Origin: Paraburkholderia sp. BCC1884
GTDB lineage: Bacteria; Pseudomonadota; Gammaproteobacteria; Burkholderiales; Burkholderiaceae
Reading direction: 5' to 3'
Length of the DNA: 64,000 nucleotides
NCBI RefSeq assembly: GCF_900996225.1
Contig: NZ_CAAJGL010000063.1
Location: 1 to 64,000, forward strand
The notes beneath the pieces were generated by a model that worked only from the letters and a program-made list of their open reading frames with translations, did no database searches and was not told the DNA's origin. Every line of letters starts with the position of its first letter. The stretch's first letter is position 1. Shown here one piece after another: positions 43,286-51,920 of the stretch. Made by a program: the position numbers and the translations under genes.

Positions 43286-43645
43286 CGTGTCTCCGAAGGA
43301 TGTCCTGCGCGGACACTCAACTGTCCGGCAAAGACCTTACCAAACCCATCGTATCTTATTAATATGGGTGCAACAAGAGTCGAGGGCGCAGCGGTCAGGC
43401 AACTCGTCAAGATGACGGAGACACAGCATCACTACCCTCTTCACGATCAGTTGGCGTTCGCTCAGTTTTCCCCGCGGAGATTGTGTCGGCACGCTCACTC
43501 GACTCTTCGCGCCTGCGAGTGACCCGGTCACGGACTTCGAATGCCGAACCGTTGCGAGCTCCTTGCACGCCCCATCACCTAACCGAATCCACATACCTGC
43601 AATCGCGCCATGAGCCGTGTGCGCACTCCGACAGAGAGCTTATCA
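43286..43645. other. Divergent promoter region of the BKACE cluster
   Basis: About 360 bp. An inverted repeat, ACCCAT (43344-43349) and ATGGGT (43364-43369), has its arm centres 20 bp apart and encloses an AT-rich centre; it could be the AraC regulator's site. TGTCC (43298-43302) and GGACA (43308-43312) form another small repeat close to the AraC start. Nothing else stands out. Confidence 0.35.
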
Positions 43646-44584
43646 ATGGACAATCGCAACCATAAAGTCATCATCACTTGCGCCGTGACAGGATCGGCGC
43701 ACGTTCCCTCGATGTCGGAATACCTGCCCCTGACACCCGACGATATCAAGTCGCAAGCGCTCGAAGCCGCCGAGGCCGGCGCAGCGATCCTGCATCTGCA
43801 TGCGCGCAACCCGGAGGATGGACGGCCTACGCCGTCGCCCGATGTTTTCCGGAAATTCGTGCCCGCGATTGCAGCCGAGACCGACGCCGTAATCAACATC
43901 TCGACGGGTGGCAGCACGCGCATGACGCTGGACGAACGTCTGGCCTACGCCCGCGTCGCCCGGCCCGAGATGTGTTCGCTCAACCTCGGCTCGATGAACT
44001 TTTCCCTGCATCCCGTCGCTGCGCGGATGAACTCCTGGAGGTTCGACTGGGAGAAGGAATATATCGAAGACATGGAAGACATGATTTTCCGCAACACTTT
44101 CCGCGACATCAAGAACATCCTGACCGAGTTCCGCGATTACGGTACGCGATTTGAATTCGAGTGCTACGACGTTGGCCATCTTTACAACCTTGCCTATTTC
44201 GTCGACATCGGCCTTGTCAAACCACCGTTCTTCATCCAGTCCGTGCTGGGGATTCTTGGCGGGATCGGTCCCGATCCGGAAAACCTTTCGATCATGCGCT
44301 CGACGGCAGACCGACTCTTTGGCCGCGACAACTACCAGTTCTCCGTTCTTGGAGCAGGCCGCCATCAAATGTCGCTTGTGACGATGGGTGCGATTATGGG
44401 CGGCAATGTTCGGGTCGGGCTGGAAGACAGTGTCTATCTGTCGAAGGGCGTGAAGGCCAGATCGAACGCCGAACAGGTCCGAAAGATTCGCCGGATCCTC
44501 GAAGAACTCTCCTTCGAGATTGCCACGCCGGCGGACGCTCGCAAGGCTCTCGGTCTCAAAGGCCGGGACAACGTTTCGCTATAG
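43646..44584 (+). CDS. Beta-keto acid cleavage enzyme (BKACE, DUF849)
   Basis: The 312-residue protein is a BKACE-family TIM barrel: KVIITCAVTGSAHVPSMSEY at the start, the Zn-binding HLHARNPEDGRPT (His-x-His), the ISTGGSTRMTLDER strand, an ECYDVGHL segment and GAGRHQM near the end. BKACEs condense a beta-keto acid with acetyl-CoA, releasing acetoacetate and a new CoA ester; the side chain differs by subfamily (for example dehydrocarnitine or 3-keto-5-aminohexanoate). The ATG at 43646 begins the core, 36 nt inside an earlier possible start at 43610. The next genes encode an MFS symporter and two SDRs able to make the keto acid from a hydroxy acid. Confidence 0.88.
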   Translation: MDNRNHKVIITCAVTGSAHVPSMSEYLPLTPDDIKSQALEAAEAGAAILHLHARNPEDGRPTPSPDVFRKFVPAIAAETDAVINISTGGSTRMTLDERLAYARVARPEMCSLNLGSMNFSLHPVAARMNSWRFDWEKEYIEDMEDMIFRNTFRDIKNILTEFRDYGTRFEFECYDVGHLYNLAYFVDIGLVKPPFFIQSVLGILGGIGPDPENLSIMRSTADRLFGRDNYQFSVLGAGRHQMSLVTMGAIMGGNVRVGLEDSVYLSKGVKARSNAEQVRKIRRILEELSFEIATPADARKALGLKGRDNVSL

Positions 44585-44703
44585 GGCGACGACGCCGCAC
44601 AACGCGGACGCCCGCCCATCTGCCCCCGCCCTGCAACCGTGCCGCGACACCACGTACGACGCACGTCACAAGAACAACACGCAGGGTTACTTCTGGAGAC
44701 ATC

Positions 44704-46047
44704 ATGACTGACGCAACTGCTGGACATGGCCTGGAGGACACTCATCGCATTGCGACCCGCAAAGCGATGGTGAGGCTTCTTCCCTTGATGTGCCTGATCT
44801 ACTTCATGTCCTTCATCGACCGGACGAACGTTGCACTGGCAAAGACCGCTCTTGCGACGGACCTGGGTATCAGTGCGGCGGCCTATGGTCTTGGCGCCGG
44901 CATTTTCTTCATCGGATACGCGCTTCTGGAAGTGCCCAGCAATCTGGCGGCACACCGGGTCGGACCGCGTCGCTGGATTGCGCGCATTGCGGTAACGTGG
45001 GGCATTCTCTCTACGGCGATGATGTTCGTGCGCGGCGAATGGTCCTTCTACATCCTCCGGGTGCTTCTGGGCATCGCCGAGGCAGGACTCTTTCCGGCCC
45101 TGATGTATATGGTGACCCTCTGGTTCGCACCCAAGGACCGGGCGGTCGCGGTCGGCTGGATTTATACGGCTCCGTCAGTTGCGTTGATTATCGGAAGTCC
45201 GATGGGTGCGGCACTGATGCAACTCGGCGGAACGGCAGGTCTGCACGGCTGGCAATGGATGTTTCTGATTGAAGGGCTGCCTACGATTCTCGTCGGCGCA
45301 GTTCTTTACTTCAAACTTCCGGACCGGCCATCCGACGTCCACTGGTTGTCAGCGGAAGAAGCGCAGGCGCTCGAAGACAATGCTGTGATAGACGTGCACG
45401 GGCAGGTCGAACTCTTTTCGTCGAACTGGATGGCGGCAATCAGGCGTCCGACCACAGTCCTCATCGCTCTCATCTACTTCATGAATCAGGTTGCGTTTGT
45501 CGGCCTCTACTTCTTCACGCCTTCGATCGTCGCGCAGATGCATGTTAAGTCGCCGTTTATGGTCGGACTTCTATCCAGTAGCGTGGGGATTGGCTTTCTG
45601 ATTGGCGTACTTTCGCTGCCACGCATTCATCGTCGCATGAGCAATGATTGCACCTTCCTCGGAGTCTTGACCGCCGGCGTCGTTGCAAGCGCCTGCGCAT
45701 TTATCTCGACCAAAGACCAGACGGCGCAAATCGTCCTGCTGGGAATTACCGGCTTCTTCGCTGGCGGCGTGCTGCCCTCTTACTGGGCCGTCGCGATGAA
45801 ACGGTTGCAAGGCATTCAGGCTGCTGCCGGTCTCGCGTTCATCAACACCGTCGGGCTTCTGGGTGGATTCGTCGGCCCCTATCTCTTTGGCCTGGCCGAG
45901 ACGGCGACGGGACGAAGCGATGCGGGTTTCAATATTATTGTTGCGGCGTCCGTAATCGGGCTGATTCTGGTGCCGCTTCTTGCAAGAGCCATCAGCGCCG
46001 AAGCGCGTCCCAACGCATCCAGTAGTGCCGCCGCTCAAAAAGCGTGA
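44704..46047 (+). CDS. MFS transporter, anion:cation symporter type
   Basis: The 447-residue protein has twelve membrane segments and the ACS-family signature MCLIYFMSFIDRTNVALAK near residues 31-49, followed by an AAYGLGAGIFFIGYALLEVP segment. This group imports organic acids such as 4-hydroxyphenylacetate, tartrate or glucarate together with cations. The ATG at 44704 has TCTGGAGAC upstream; a frame open back to 44161 overlaps the BKACE gene and is a shadow. It lies between the BKACE gene (119 nt) and the SDR genes, so it probably takes up the substrate of that pathway. Confidence 0.88.
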   Translation: MTDATAGHGLEDTHRIATRKAMVRLLPLMCLIYFMSFIDRTNVALAKTALATDLGISAAAYGLGAGIFFIGYALLEVPSNLAAHRVGPRRWIARIAVTWGILSTAMMFVRGEWSFYILRVLLGIAEAGLFPALMYMVTLWFAPKDRAVAVGWIYTAPSVALIIGSPMGAALMQLGGTAGLHGWQWMFLIEGLPTILVGAVLYFKLPDRPSDVHWLSAEEAQALEDNAVIDVHGQVELFSSNWMAAIRRPTTVLIALIYFMNQVAFVGLYFFTPSIVAQMHVKSPFMVGLLSSSVGIGFLIGVLSLPRIHRRMSNDCTFLGVLTAGVVASACAFISTKDQTAQIVLLGITGFFAGGVLPSYWAVAMKRLQGIQAAAGLAFINTVGLLGGFVGPYLFGLAETATGRSDAGFNIIVAASVIGLILVPLLARAISAEARPNASSSAAAQKA

Positions 46048-46107
46048 GCGCGCAGAATCGCAAGGTCGGGGTTCAGCCCAGATTCATTTGTCTATCAGGA
46101 TTCAACA

Positions 46108-46848
46108 ATGAGATTAAGCGGCAAAGTTGCCATCATCACGGGCGCCGGTCAAGGCATCGGCGCAGCGACCGCATTGAAGTTCGCCAGGGAAGGCGCTGTC
46201 GTCGCCGTGTGCGACCTGAACGCCGAAGCAGTTTCATCCGTAGTTGAAGCGTGCCGCAAAGCCGGGGCGATTAGCGTTGGCTTTATCGCAAACGTGATCG
46301 ATCGCGAGTCCGTCGTGGAAATGGTTCGCAAAGTCCTCGGCCAATTTCAGCGCGTCGACGTTCTTGTGAACAACGCAGGCATCACGCGCGATGCACGTTT
46401 GCAGAAGATGACGCTCACCCAGTTCGATGACGTTATCGACGTCAATTTGCGAGGCGTCTTTCACGTAGCACAGGCCGTGGTGGATTCTATGGTCGAACAG
46501 GGGTCCGGCGTGATTCTCAACGCGAGTTCGGTCGTGGGAATCTACGGAAACTACGGGCAGACGAACTATGCGGCCGCAAAATTCGGCGTGATTGGATTCA
46601 CAAAAACATGGAGTCGGGAACTGGGGCCCAAAGGAATTCGCGTCAATGCGGTTGCGCCAGGCTTTATCGATACCCCGATCCTTTCGACGGTGCCTGATGA
46701 AGTGCTTGAGAAAATGCGCGATCAGGTCCCACTGCGCCGGCTCGGTAAGCCAGAGGAAGTCGCCAACCTCTACGCGTTCCTCGCCAGCGATGAGGCAAGC
46801 TACATCAACGGCGCCGTGATCGAAGTCTCGGGCGGCATGACGCTATAA
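46108..46848 (+). CDS. Short-chain dehydrogenase/reductase (FabG-like)
   Basis: The 246-residue SDR has the cofactor motif TGAGQGIG (about 11-18), NNAG near 87, a catalytic Ser in [11 protein letters not shown] and YAAAK at about 150-154. It follows the FabG/PhaB type, which interconverts 3-hydroxyacyl and 3-ketoacyl groups. The ATG at 46108 has ATCAGGA upstream. It comes 60 nt after the symporter gene and 127 nt before a second SDR. Within the cluster it would oxidise a beta-hydroxy acid to the beta-keto acid used by BKACE, but the substrate cannot be named. A 3-ketoacyl-ACP reductase role is unlikely because no fatty-acid genes are near. Confidence 0.85.
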   Translation: MRLSGKVAIITGAGQGIGAATALKFAREGAVVAVCDLNAEAVSSVVEACRKAGAISVGFIANVIDRESVVEMVRKVLGQFQRVDVLVNNAGITRDARLQKMTLTQFDDVIDVNLRGVFHVAQAVVDSMVEQGSGVILNASSVVGIYGNYGQTNYAAAKFGVIGFTKTWSRELGPKGIRVNAVAPGFIDTPILSTVPDEVLEKMRDQVPLRRLGKPEEVANLYAFLASDEASYINGAVIEVSGGMTL

Positions 46849-46975
46849 CGCCCTTCAGCGTCGACGTGTCGACGATCCAGTAGCATTGCACAGAACCTGC
46901 AACGCCCCGAAGTGCACTACCGATGATTTACTGATAATCGCTACTCTTCCCTGGCCCAACACTATCGATGCGATC

Positions 46976-47767
46976 ATGAATACTTTCGAACTTCTGAAAC
47001 CTCGTACGGGTCTGCGCGTTTTCATCTCCGGCGCTGCTGCAGGCATTGGCGCAGCCATTGCCGATGCGTTCCTCGAGGTGGGCGCAAGCGTCTATATATG
47101 CGACGTAGACCAGTCCGCCCTCGATAAAGCAAAGGAACGAAGCCCACGACTCCATGTAGGTATGGCGGATGTCGGCAATCGGACCGCGGTCGATAGAGTC
47201 ATCGACGACGCCGAAGCGAAATTAGGCGGTCTCGACGTTCTCATCAACAACGCCGGCATTGCCGGACCGACCGGCGAAGTCGAGCAAATTGAACCAGACG
47301 ATTGGGATCGCACCGTTTCGACAAATCTCAACAGCCAGTATTACTTTCTTCGGAAGGCGGTGCCGCTGTTGAAAAAAAGCTCTGACAGCCCCTGCATTAT
47401 CGCGATGTCGTCGGTCGCGGGTCGTCTTGGCTACGCGTTTCGCACGCCCTACGCGTCGACAAAATGGGCGATTGTCGGGATGATGAAGTCGCTAGCCATC
47501 GAGCTTGGTCCGAGCAATATCCGTGTCAATGCAATCTTGCCTGGCGTGGTTGAGGGGGAGCGTATGGATCGGGTAATCGCAGCGCGCGCCCAATCGACCG
47601 GGGTCACTTTCGAAGCGATGAAAGAAGAATATCTGAGGAAAATTTCGCTGCGGCGCATGGTAACCGTCGACGATATCGCCGCGATGGCGCTCTTCCTTTG
47701 CTCACCAGCGGGCCAGAACATCACCGGCCAAGCTATCAGCGTCGACGGCAATGTTGAATACCTCTAG
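46976..47767 (+). CDS. Short-chain dehydrogenase/reductase
   Basis: The 263-residue SDR has SGAAAGIG in place of TGxxxGxG, NNAGIAGPTGEVEQ near residue 92, a Ser in AMSSVAGRLG and the Tyr-Lys pair in YASTK. The C-terminal LRRMVTVDDIAAMALFLCSP resembles 3-hydroxybutyrate- and sugar-acid-type dehydrogenases. The ATG at 46976 begins the standard N-terminus; a frame open to 46886 adds an unrelated leader. It is the last gene of the BKACE cluster. With two SDRs present, one may oxidise the alcohol and the other handle a second hydroxyl or the opposite stereoisomer; this is inference. Confidence 0.85.
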   Translation: MNTFELLKPRTGLRVFISGAAAGIGAAIADAFLEVGASVYICDVDQSALDKAKERSPRLHVGMADVGNRTAVDRVIDDAEAKLGGLDVLINNAGIAGPTGEVEQIEPDDWDRTVSTNLNSQYYFLRKAVPLLKKSSDSPCIIAMSSVAGRLGYAFRTPYASTKWAIVGMMKSLAIELGPSNIRVNAILPGVVEGERMDRVIAARAQSTGVTFEAMKEEYLRKISLRRMVTVDDIAAMALFLCSPAGQNITGQAISVDGNVEYL

Positions 47768-47899
47768 TCTCGATCCCGGCGGCGTCAGGTTGTGCGCAGT
47801 CAGGTGAGCTATGTTGGCGTGCTGCAACCGCGAACCAACCGCCTGTGATCCGCGAGCGCCCCGCTCCTTCCGAACGAGGTGCGAAGATCCTCGACAGCA

Positions 47900-48160
47900 T
47901 TAGAACGCGGGGCCAACTACCGACATCGAATAACGCCCCATGTTCACTCCAGCGATCTGACGAGACTGCCCGCCATTTCGTCTGACAGTATTCACGGATG
48001 CCTGTTTTTGTTCGTTGGAATCAAAAGACTGATACGTCGTTTTTTCCTGAACCAGTTGCGTCCTCACATCTCCATTCAGGGCCGGCGGTGTCGATTGGGC
48101 GAACGAAGACACAGCGGGTACTAACAACGACGCAGCGACGATGATCTGAACGAGTTTCAT
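47900..48160 (-). CDS. Small secreted Burkholderiaceae-type protein
   Basis: The 86-residue protein has a signal peptide (MKLVQIIVAASLLVPAVSSF followed by AQS) and a short mature part that ends GVNMGRYSMSVVGPAF. Length and composition resemble the DUF4148-like small exported proteins that occur in many copies in these genomes, but the core motif is weak, so I do not assign it to that family. The ATG at 48160 has AGGAACC upstream. Function unknown. Confidence 0.65.
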   Translation of the reverse strand: MKLVQIIVAASLLVPAVSSFAQSTPPALNGDVRTQLVQEKTTYQSFDSNEQKQASVNTVRRNGGQSRQIAGVNMGRYSMSVVGPAF

Positions 48161-48357
48161 CACGGTTCCTTTAGGGGACGGTCCGCATGGACCAGCTTGC
48201 GGATCAGATGAATCCAGTATAGATCGGCGATTGCTCGATATTGGTACGTGCAGAGGAATACATTGTTGCCAGCATACAATCAGGCGCAGGCTATTAAGCC
48301 AGGTCCTGGATGCGTTGAAGGCGCACTTTTGTACGACCATACCGACTGGAGATATTA

Positions 48358-48795
48358 ATGCCGACCTACACCGTATCTGCCGCCATGGGACGATTCACCG
48401 ACGAGCTTAAGCACAGGATTGCCGGTGGCATCACGCGGGCGCATAGTCAAGCAACAGGTGCGCACGGATTTTTTGCGCAGGTCATCTTTTACGAAATCCC
48501 TACAGGCAACCATTTCATAGGAGGCAATCCGCTGAAGGCTGAGCAGGTTTTCGTGAATGGTCAGATTCGCGCCGGTCGTACACTCGAGCAAAAAGGACGA
48601 CTTCTCAACTCGATTGTCCAGGTGATCGCCGACGCTACAGAGTTGGAACGTAGATACATCTGGGCCTACATTTCAGAGTTGCCTCCATCGCAGATGGTCG
48701 AATACGGGCAAGTCTTACCCGAGCCCGGCGAGGAGGAAAACTGGCTTCAGACGATGTCGGAAGCCGATCGTGAATATTTGCTGGGGATGGGCTAA
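48358..48795 (+). CDS. Tautomerase-superfamily protein
   Basis: The 145-residue protein starts MPTYTVSAAMGRFTDELKHR. After Met removal the N-terminal Pro is the catalytic base typical of the 4-oxalocrotonate tautomerase/MIF superfamily. The length and the ENWLQTMSEADREYLLGMG ending fit the larger cis-CaaD-like, Tautomerase_3 type. Such enzymes isomerise enols or hydrate haloacrylates. The ATG at 48358 has CTGGAGAT upstream. It has no clear operon partner. A native substrate cannot be inferred. Confidence 0.8.
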   Translation: MPTYTVSAAMGRFTDELKHRIAGGITRAHSQATGAHGFFAQVIFYEIPTGNHFIGGNPLKAEQVFVNGQIRAGRTLEQKGRLLNSIVQVIADATELERRYIWAYISELPPSQMVEYGQVLPEPGEEENWLQTMSEADREYLLGMG

Positions 48796-49100
48796 AGGCT
48801 CTCGAAGCCCGCGCGATGCGCTGTCGATGATACGAACTACGAGCGCCCGAATCTCCCGCAGTTTGCATCGACACCGTCATAGAACACCGAAGGCCAACTC
48901 GGGAAACCGTGCATCCAGATAGCAAGAATCGGGCGTATCGATCGCGGCCAGGTTTCATCATGGCATCACTGACCCAAGGAGAAGTGAACCCATGACCGCA
49001 ACGAACGCCAGGCATAAATGGCTGCCGGCGTACGCGGGGTACCGCTGCTTGAACGCAGCGGTCCTGCTCAAGCAGAATTGCAACTCCACTTCACCTTGTG
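48796..49100. other. Intergenic region with a hairpin
   Basis: About 305 bp between the tautomerase gene and the end of the convergent membrane-protein gene. Arms ACCGCTGC (49041-49048) and GCAGCGGT (49055-49062) form a perfect 8-bp hairpin that may end either transcript; it lacks a T run. A short frame with a fair ribosome binding site (ATG 48992) is open but not protein-like. Confidence 0.4.
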
Positions 49101-49898
49101 TTATTTACCCACAAACACATCACGATACGCACCGTGGATTGCCAATAGCGGCAGCGCAGTCAACAACGGTGTCAGGACGAGAGCCCGTACTGTGAAGTGC
49201 ACCATCGGCATGAACAATGTGGCAACGGTCATCACGAAGAAACAGCCCAGCGTGAGCGGCCAGTTGCGCAGTGTCCCGCTGAGACTGGCGATCATTGCAT
49301 CGAGCGGCGCCATGTCGTGCAATATCACGAGCGCAGGGGCAAAGCACGCGGCGGCGATGGCGACAGCATAGATCGATGCGCCTGACAAGGCTTCGAGCGT
49401 GCCGCGCAGGCCCGGGGCGCCACCGTAGCTGATCGACAGGTTATGGACGCCGTTGGCCATAGTCGACGCCGTCAGCGAGACATTGAACGTCGCGAGCATC
49501 ATCACGTAGCCGATTGCGACGATCGCCGCAGCGTAGAGTCCGATCACGCAAAGGGCGTTGCTGCGGCGGCCGATTGCCGTGCAGACGTCGCGAAGCGACG
49601 CGGGCTCGTTCCGGCTTGCCCCTTCCTGCACGACCATCAGCGCGCCGACCACGAGCGGCGCCAGAAGCATCGCGAGCGGCCGCAGCAAAGGCAGGAGGCC
49701 GAGCAGCGTCGTCATGTCGGCGCAGAGAAACACGATGCTGAGCCATACCACCGGCTGCAAGCTGGCGGCACGCCAGCCCGCCGTGACCCACGAGAAAAAA
49801 CGCAACGGATTTACTTTGTCGCCAGATGGGAACCGCAATGCCGGTACGCCATGGATGCGGGTCTGCGTTGAAACTGTGCTCGGGTAATCGATGTTCAT
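49101..49898 (-). CDS. BPSS1780-type integral membrane protein
   Basis: The 265-residue protein has a short cytoplasmic N-terminus and about six membrane segments (for example ALCVIGLYAAAIVAIGYVMM and a C-terminal ALVLTPLLTALPLLAIHGAY). The pattern GWRAASLQPVVWLSIVFLCA followed by LAPLVVGALMVVQEGAS matches BPSS1780-like membrane proteins of Burkholderia, whose role is unknown. The ATG at 49898 precedes an N-terminal stretch with Pro and Arg. It is transcribed in the same direction as the DUF1700 gene upstream but separated by over 100 bp. Confidence 0.7.
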   Translation of the reverse strand: MNIDYPSTVSTQTRIHGVPALRFPSGDKVNPLRFFSWVTAGWRAASLQPVVWLSIVFLCADMTTLLGLLPLLRPLAMLLAPLVVGALMVVQEGASRNEPASLRDVCTAIGRRSNALCVIGLYAAAIVAIGYVMMLATFNVSLTASTMANGVHNLSISYGGAPGLRGTLEALSGASIYAVAIAAACFAPALVILHDMAPLDAMIASLSGTLRNWPLTLGCFFVMTVATLFMPMVHFTVRALVLTPLLTALPLLAIHGAYRDVFVGK

Positions 49899-50004
49899 GA
49901 CGATTTCCTCTGATCAAGCGAAATTAGTAGTGTTGATCCAGTAGTAAGTTATCCAAAATTTTAACGATTTTTTGATCCGGTTAGTCGTCGTTCTCAACTT
50001 TATG

Positions 50005-51120
50005 TCAGGACGTCTGGTGGTCGCGATCGAGACTTGCCGAGACCACGTCGATTTGCCGCTTCACGTAGCGCGTCACGGCGCGCCAGCTTATACGTGTCAG
50101 CCACACCCAGAACAGCAGACCCAACACGCCGACCGGAAGCATCGCGACCAGATAGTTGTATTTATTGCCCGATGTGTGAACGCGAATCCGGTCATGACCA
50201 TCGTCGATGTCGACGATTCCGTCGCGAATCTGCACAGAGTCCGGACCGCTGTTCGCGCTCAGACTGCTTGTATTGCCATGCGCATCCTGCTCGATCTGAA
50301 CGTGGTCACCGTCGCCGCCGGACATCTTCCACACAGCCGACTTGCCATCCTGCCCCGCGCCGACAAACGACACGCGGTCATCGTCTTCATTCCTCAAGTC
50401 GAGAGTCGCCACCTCATCACGGCGGATACTCACGGTGCCGTCCTTCTCTCTGGTCAGAAGTTGTCGCGCGCCATCGCTCGGGGTTTCGATCTTCAGTTCG
50501 TCGTCGTCCTTACGCATCTTGATCGGACCGGCGTGCGTCACCATCGACACCCTGCTGCCGTCCTGTAGATCGAAGACGAACCGGTCACCGGCGATCCTCA
50601 GGTCTTTCAGGTTGCCCGGCGATGCCCCATCGTCCCTGGCGCTGTTGACCGTGGTGGCGCTGGCTTTGTCGTGGTCCCCGCTGCCGAGGTGGATCGACGG
50701 AATACCGTGCGATGACGTACTGAACAGGTGATGTCCACTCAATGCGACCACGCCGACAATTCCGGCAATGGTCAGCCCTGTGAAGGCGACGTAGCCCACC
50801 GTCAATATCACGAGGTACAACATGAAAGGCACCAGCAGCAGCACGTTCAGCAACCCCAGCCCCGCAATCGACACCATCACGCGCAGTAGATTGCCAACCG
50901 AACGGCGATCTTGCCACTGGCGGTAGTTCGCCTGCGCCTTGAGTTCGCGGGCCAGCTTGACCGGGTCGCCCAGCGCGGCGATCACATCCTCTTCGCGACG
51001 TCCGGCGGCAAGCGCGTCGCCGATGTACTCCCGATAATCCGCCACCATTTCATCGACCGCGTGCCTGGGCAGGCTGCTCAGTTCCCGGCGCAGCACCTCG
51101 ATGAATTCGTCCTGCTTCAT
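50005..51120 (-). CDS. DUF1700 (HAAS-domain) membrane protein
   Basis: The 371-residue protein opens with the DUF1700/HAAS helical signature: MKQDEFIEVLRRELSSLPRH, YREYIGDALAAGRREEDVIAALGDP and LARELKAQ within the first 65 residues. Two membrane segments follow (about 75-130), then a long hydrophilic beta-rich region of about 190 residues and a final membrane segment (YLVAMLPVGVLGLLFWVWL). The beta region resembles adhesin-like DUF4097 repeats seen in such proteins, presumably periplasmic. The ATG at 51120 overlaps the PadR stop by 4 nt. PadR-DUF1700 pairs are common and respond to envelope or phenolic stress; here the role is unassigned. Confidence 0.85.
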   Translation of the reverse strand: MKQDEFIEVLRRELSSLPRHAVDEMVADYREYIGDALAAGRREEDVIAALGDPVKLARELKAQANYRQWQDRRSVGNLLRVMVSIAGLGLLNVLLLVPFMLYLVILTVGYVAFTGLTIAGIVGVVALSGHHLFSTSSHGIPSIHLGSGDHDKASATTVNSARDDGASPGNLKDLRIAGDRFVFDLQDGSRVSMVTHAGPIKMRKDDDELKIETPSDGARQLLTREKDGTVSIRRDEVATLDLRNEDDDRVSFVGAGQDGKSAVWKMSGGDGDHVQIEQDAHGNTSSLSANSGPDSVQIRDGIVDIDDGHDRIRVHTSGNKYNYLVAMLPVGVLGLLFWVWLTRISWRAVTRYVKRQIDVVSASLDRDHQTS

Positions 51121-51455
51121 GGGTTGTCCCCTGAGTTCTGATTGCCCTGTTGTCCCAGCACGCAGTTGACCTCGTCCACAAAACTGCGCCACTCGTCTTC
51201 CATCTCAAGCAGGCTGCGGCGCCCCGCGCCCGTCAGCGAATAGTACTTACGGGGTGGCCCTGAACTCGATTCGACCAAGTACGTCGACACCCACGCTTCG
51301 GCCTGCAAGCGGCGCATCAGCGGGTAAATTGTGCCTTCGCTAATTTCCATCGTTTCTGACAGCGTCGACACAAGCTCGTATGCGTAGCTATCCCCACGCG
51401 CCAGGACCGCCAGCACGCACATGTCGAGCGTTCCTTTCTTTAACTGCGTTTTCAT
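51117..51455 (-). CDS. PadR-family transcriptional repressor
   Basis: The 112-residue protein has the PadR winged helix: LKKGTLDMCVLAVLARGDSY, then ELVSTLSETMEISEGTIYPL and MRRLQAEAWVSTYL, with PPRKYYSLTGAGRRSL forming the wing. It is a short PadR with a single C-terminal dimer helix. The start is an ATG at 51455; a TTG 3 nt upstream is possible. The stop overlaps the DUF1700 start (ATGA). A perfect 12-bp-arm inverted repeat lies between its promoter and its start codon, a natural autoregulatory site. Confidence 0.9.
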   Translation of the reverse strand: MKTQLKKGTLDMCVLAVLARGDSYAYELVSTLSETMEISEGTIYPLMRRLQAEAWVSTYLVESSSGPPRKYYSLTGAGRRSLLEMEDEWRSFVDEVNCVLGQQGNQNSGDNP

Positions 51456-51474
51456 CAATTGCCATGTTCATGGT

Positions 51475-51502
51475 GTGCATAGCACGGTATCGTGCTATGC
51501 AC
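51475..51502. promoter_or_regulatory. PadR operator: perfect 12-bp inverted repeat
   Basis: Arms GTGCATAGCACG (51475-51486) and CGTGCTATGCAC (51491-51502) are exact complements around GTAT. The repeat starts 20 bp upstream of the padR ATG and lies downstream of the predicted transcription start, so a bound repressor would block the leader. Confidence 0.75.
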
Positions 51503-51540
51503 TGTTGGCGGATACCTCCGCCCGGCTTGGGCATGACCAC

Positions 51541-51569
51541 AATGTAGCAGCAGCTACTATTTTATGCAA
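51541..51569 (-). promoter_or_regulatory. Sigma-70 promoter of padR-DUF1700
   Basis: On the minus strand a -35 TTGCAT (51569-51564) and a -10 TACATT (51546-51541) are separated by 17 bp, the optimal spacing. Transcription would start near 51534 and pass through the operator at 51475-51502. Confidence 0.6.
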
Positions 51570-51920
51570 GGTACTGTTTTATGCACGTCTCTGCATGATG
51601 ATTTCGCGGCCTGGGCACGCGCTGAATGCAAAACGAAAGCATATCTCGGCGAGATTGAAACCACAGACCGGATCGGTCCAGCGAGTTTCGATGTAAGAAC
51701 CGTCTTTCCGTGCGAGAGGATAGTCCGCATGCGTCATGCTGATGCGTGGTACGCACGGATCGGGAGGCGACCGGTTGAACGGCTGTCGATAACAGATTCC
51801 AACGCGCTAACTGTCGCTACAAGCGGGAGAGGGTCAGGCGTGGCAAACTCCAACGATCAACCGCCGCTCGCGCGAAACATCGCCTGGTCGTTGAGGATGA
51901 AGTGACAAAGCCGCCGCAGC
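51570..51920. other. Interval between padR promoter and kinase gene end
   Basis: About 350 bp. A plus-strand frame (51564-51905) is open but has no family pattern or ribosome binding site. Nothing else was found. Confidence 0.35.

Noticed and set aside
44161..44703. N-terminal extension of the MFS frame behind the BKACE gene
   Set aside because: It overlaps the BKACE gene and has no membrane character; ATG 44704 has its own ribosome binding site.
48992..49195. 67-residue plus-strand frame with an AAGGAG site
   Set aside because: It runs into the end of the convergent membrane-protein gene, contains a hairpin and has no protein-like pattern.
51564..51905. 113-residue plus-strand frame beside the padR promoter
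   Set aside because: It starts inside the padR promoter, lacks a ribosome binding site and has no recognisable domain.
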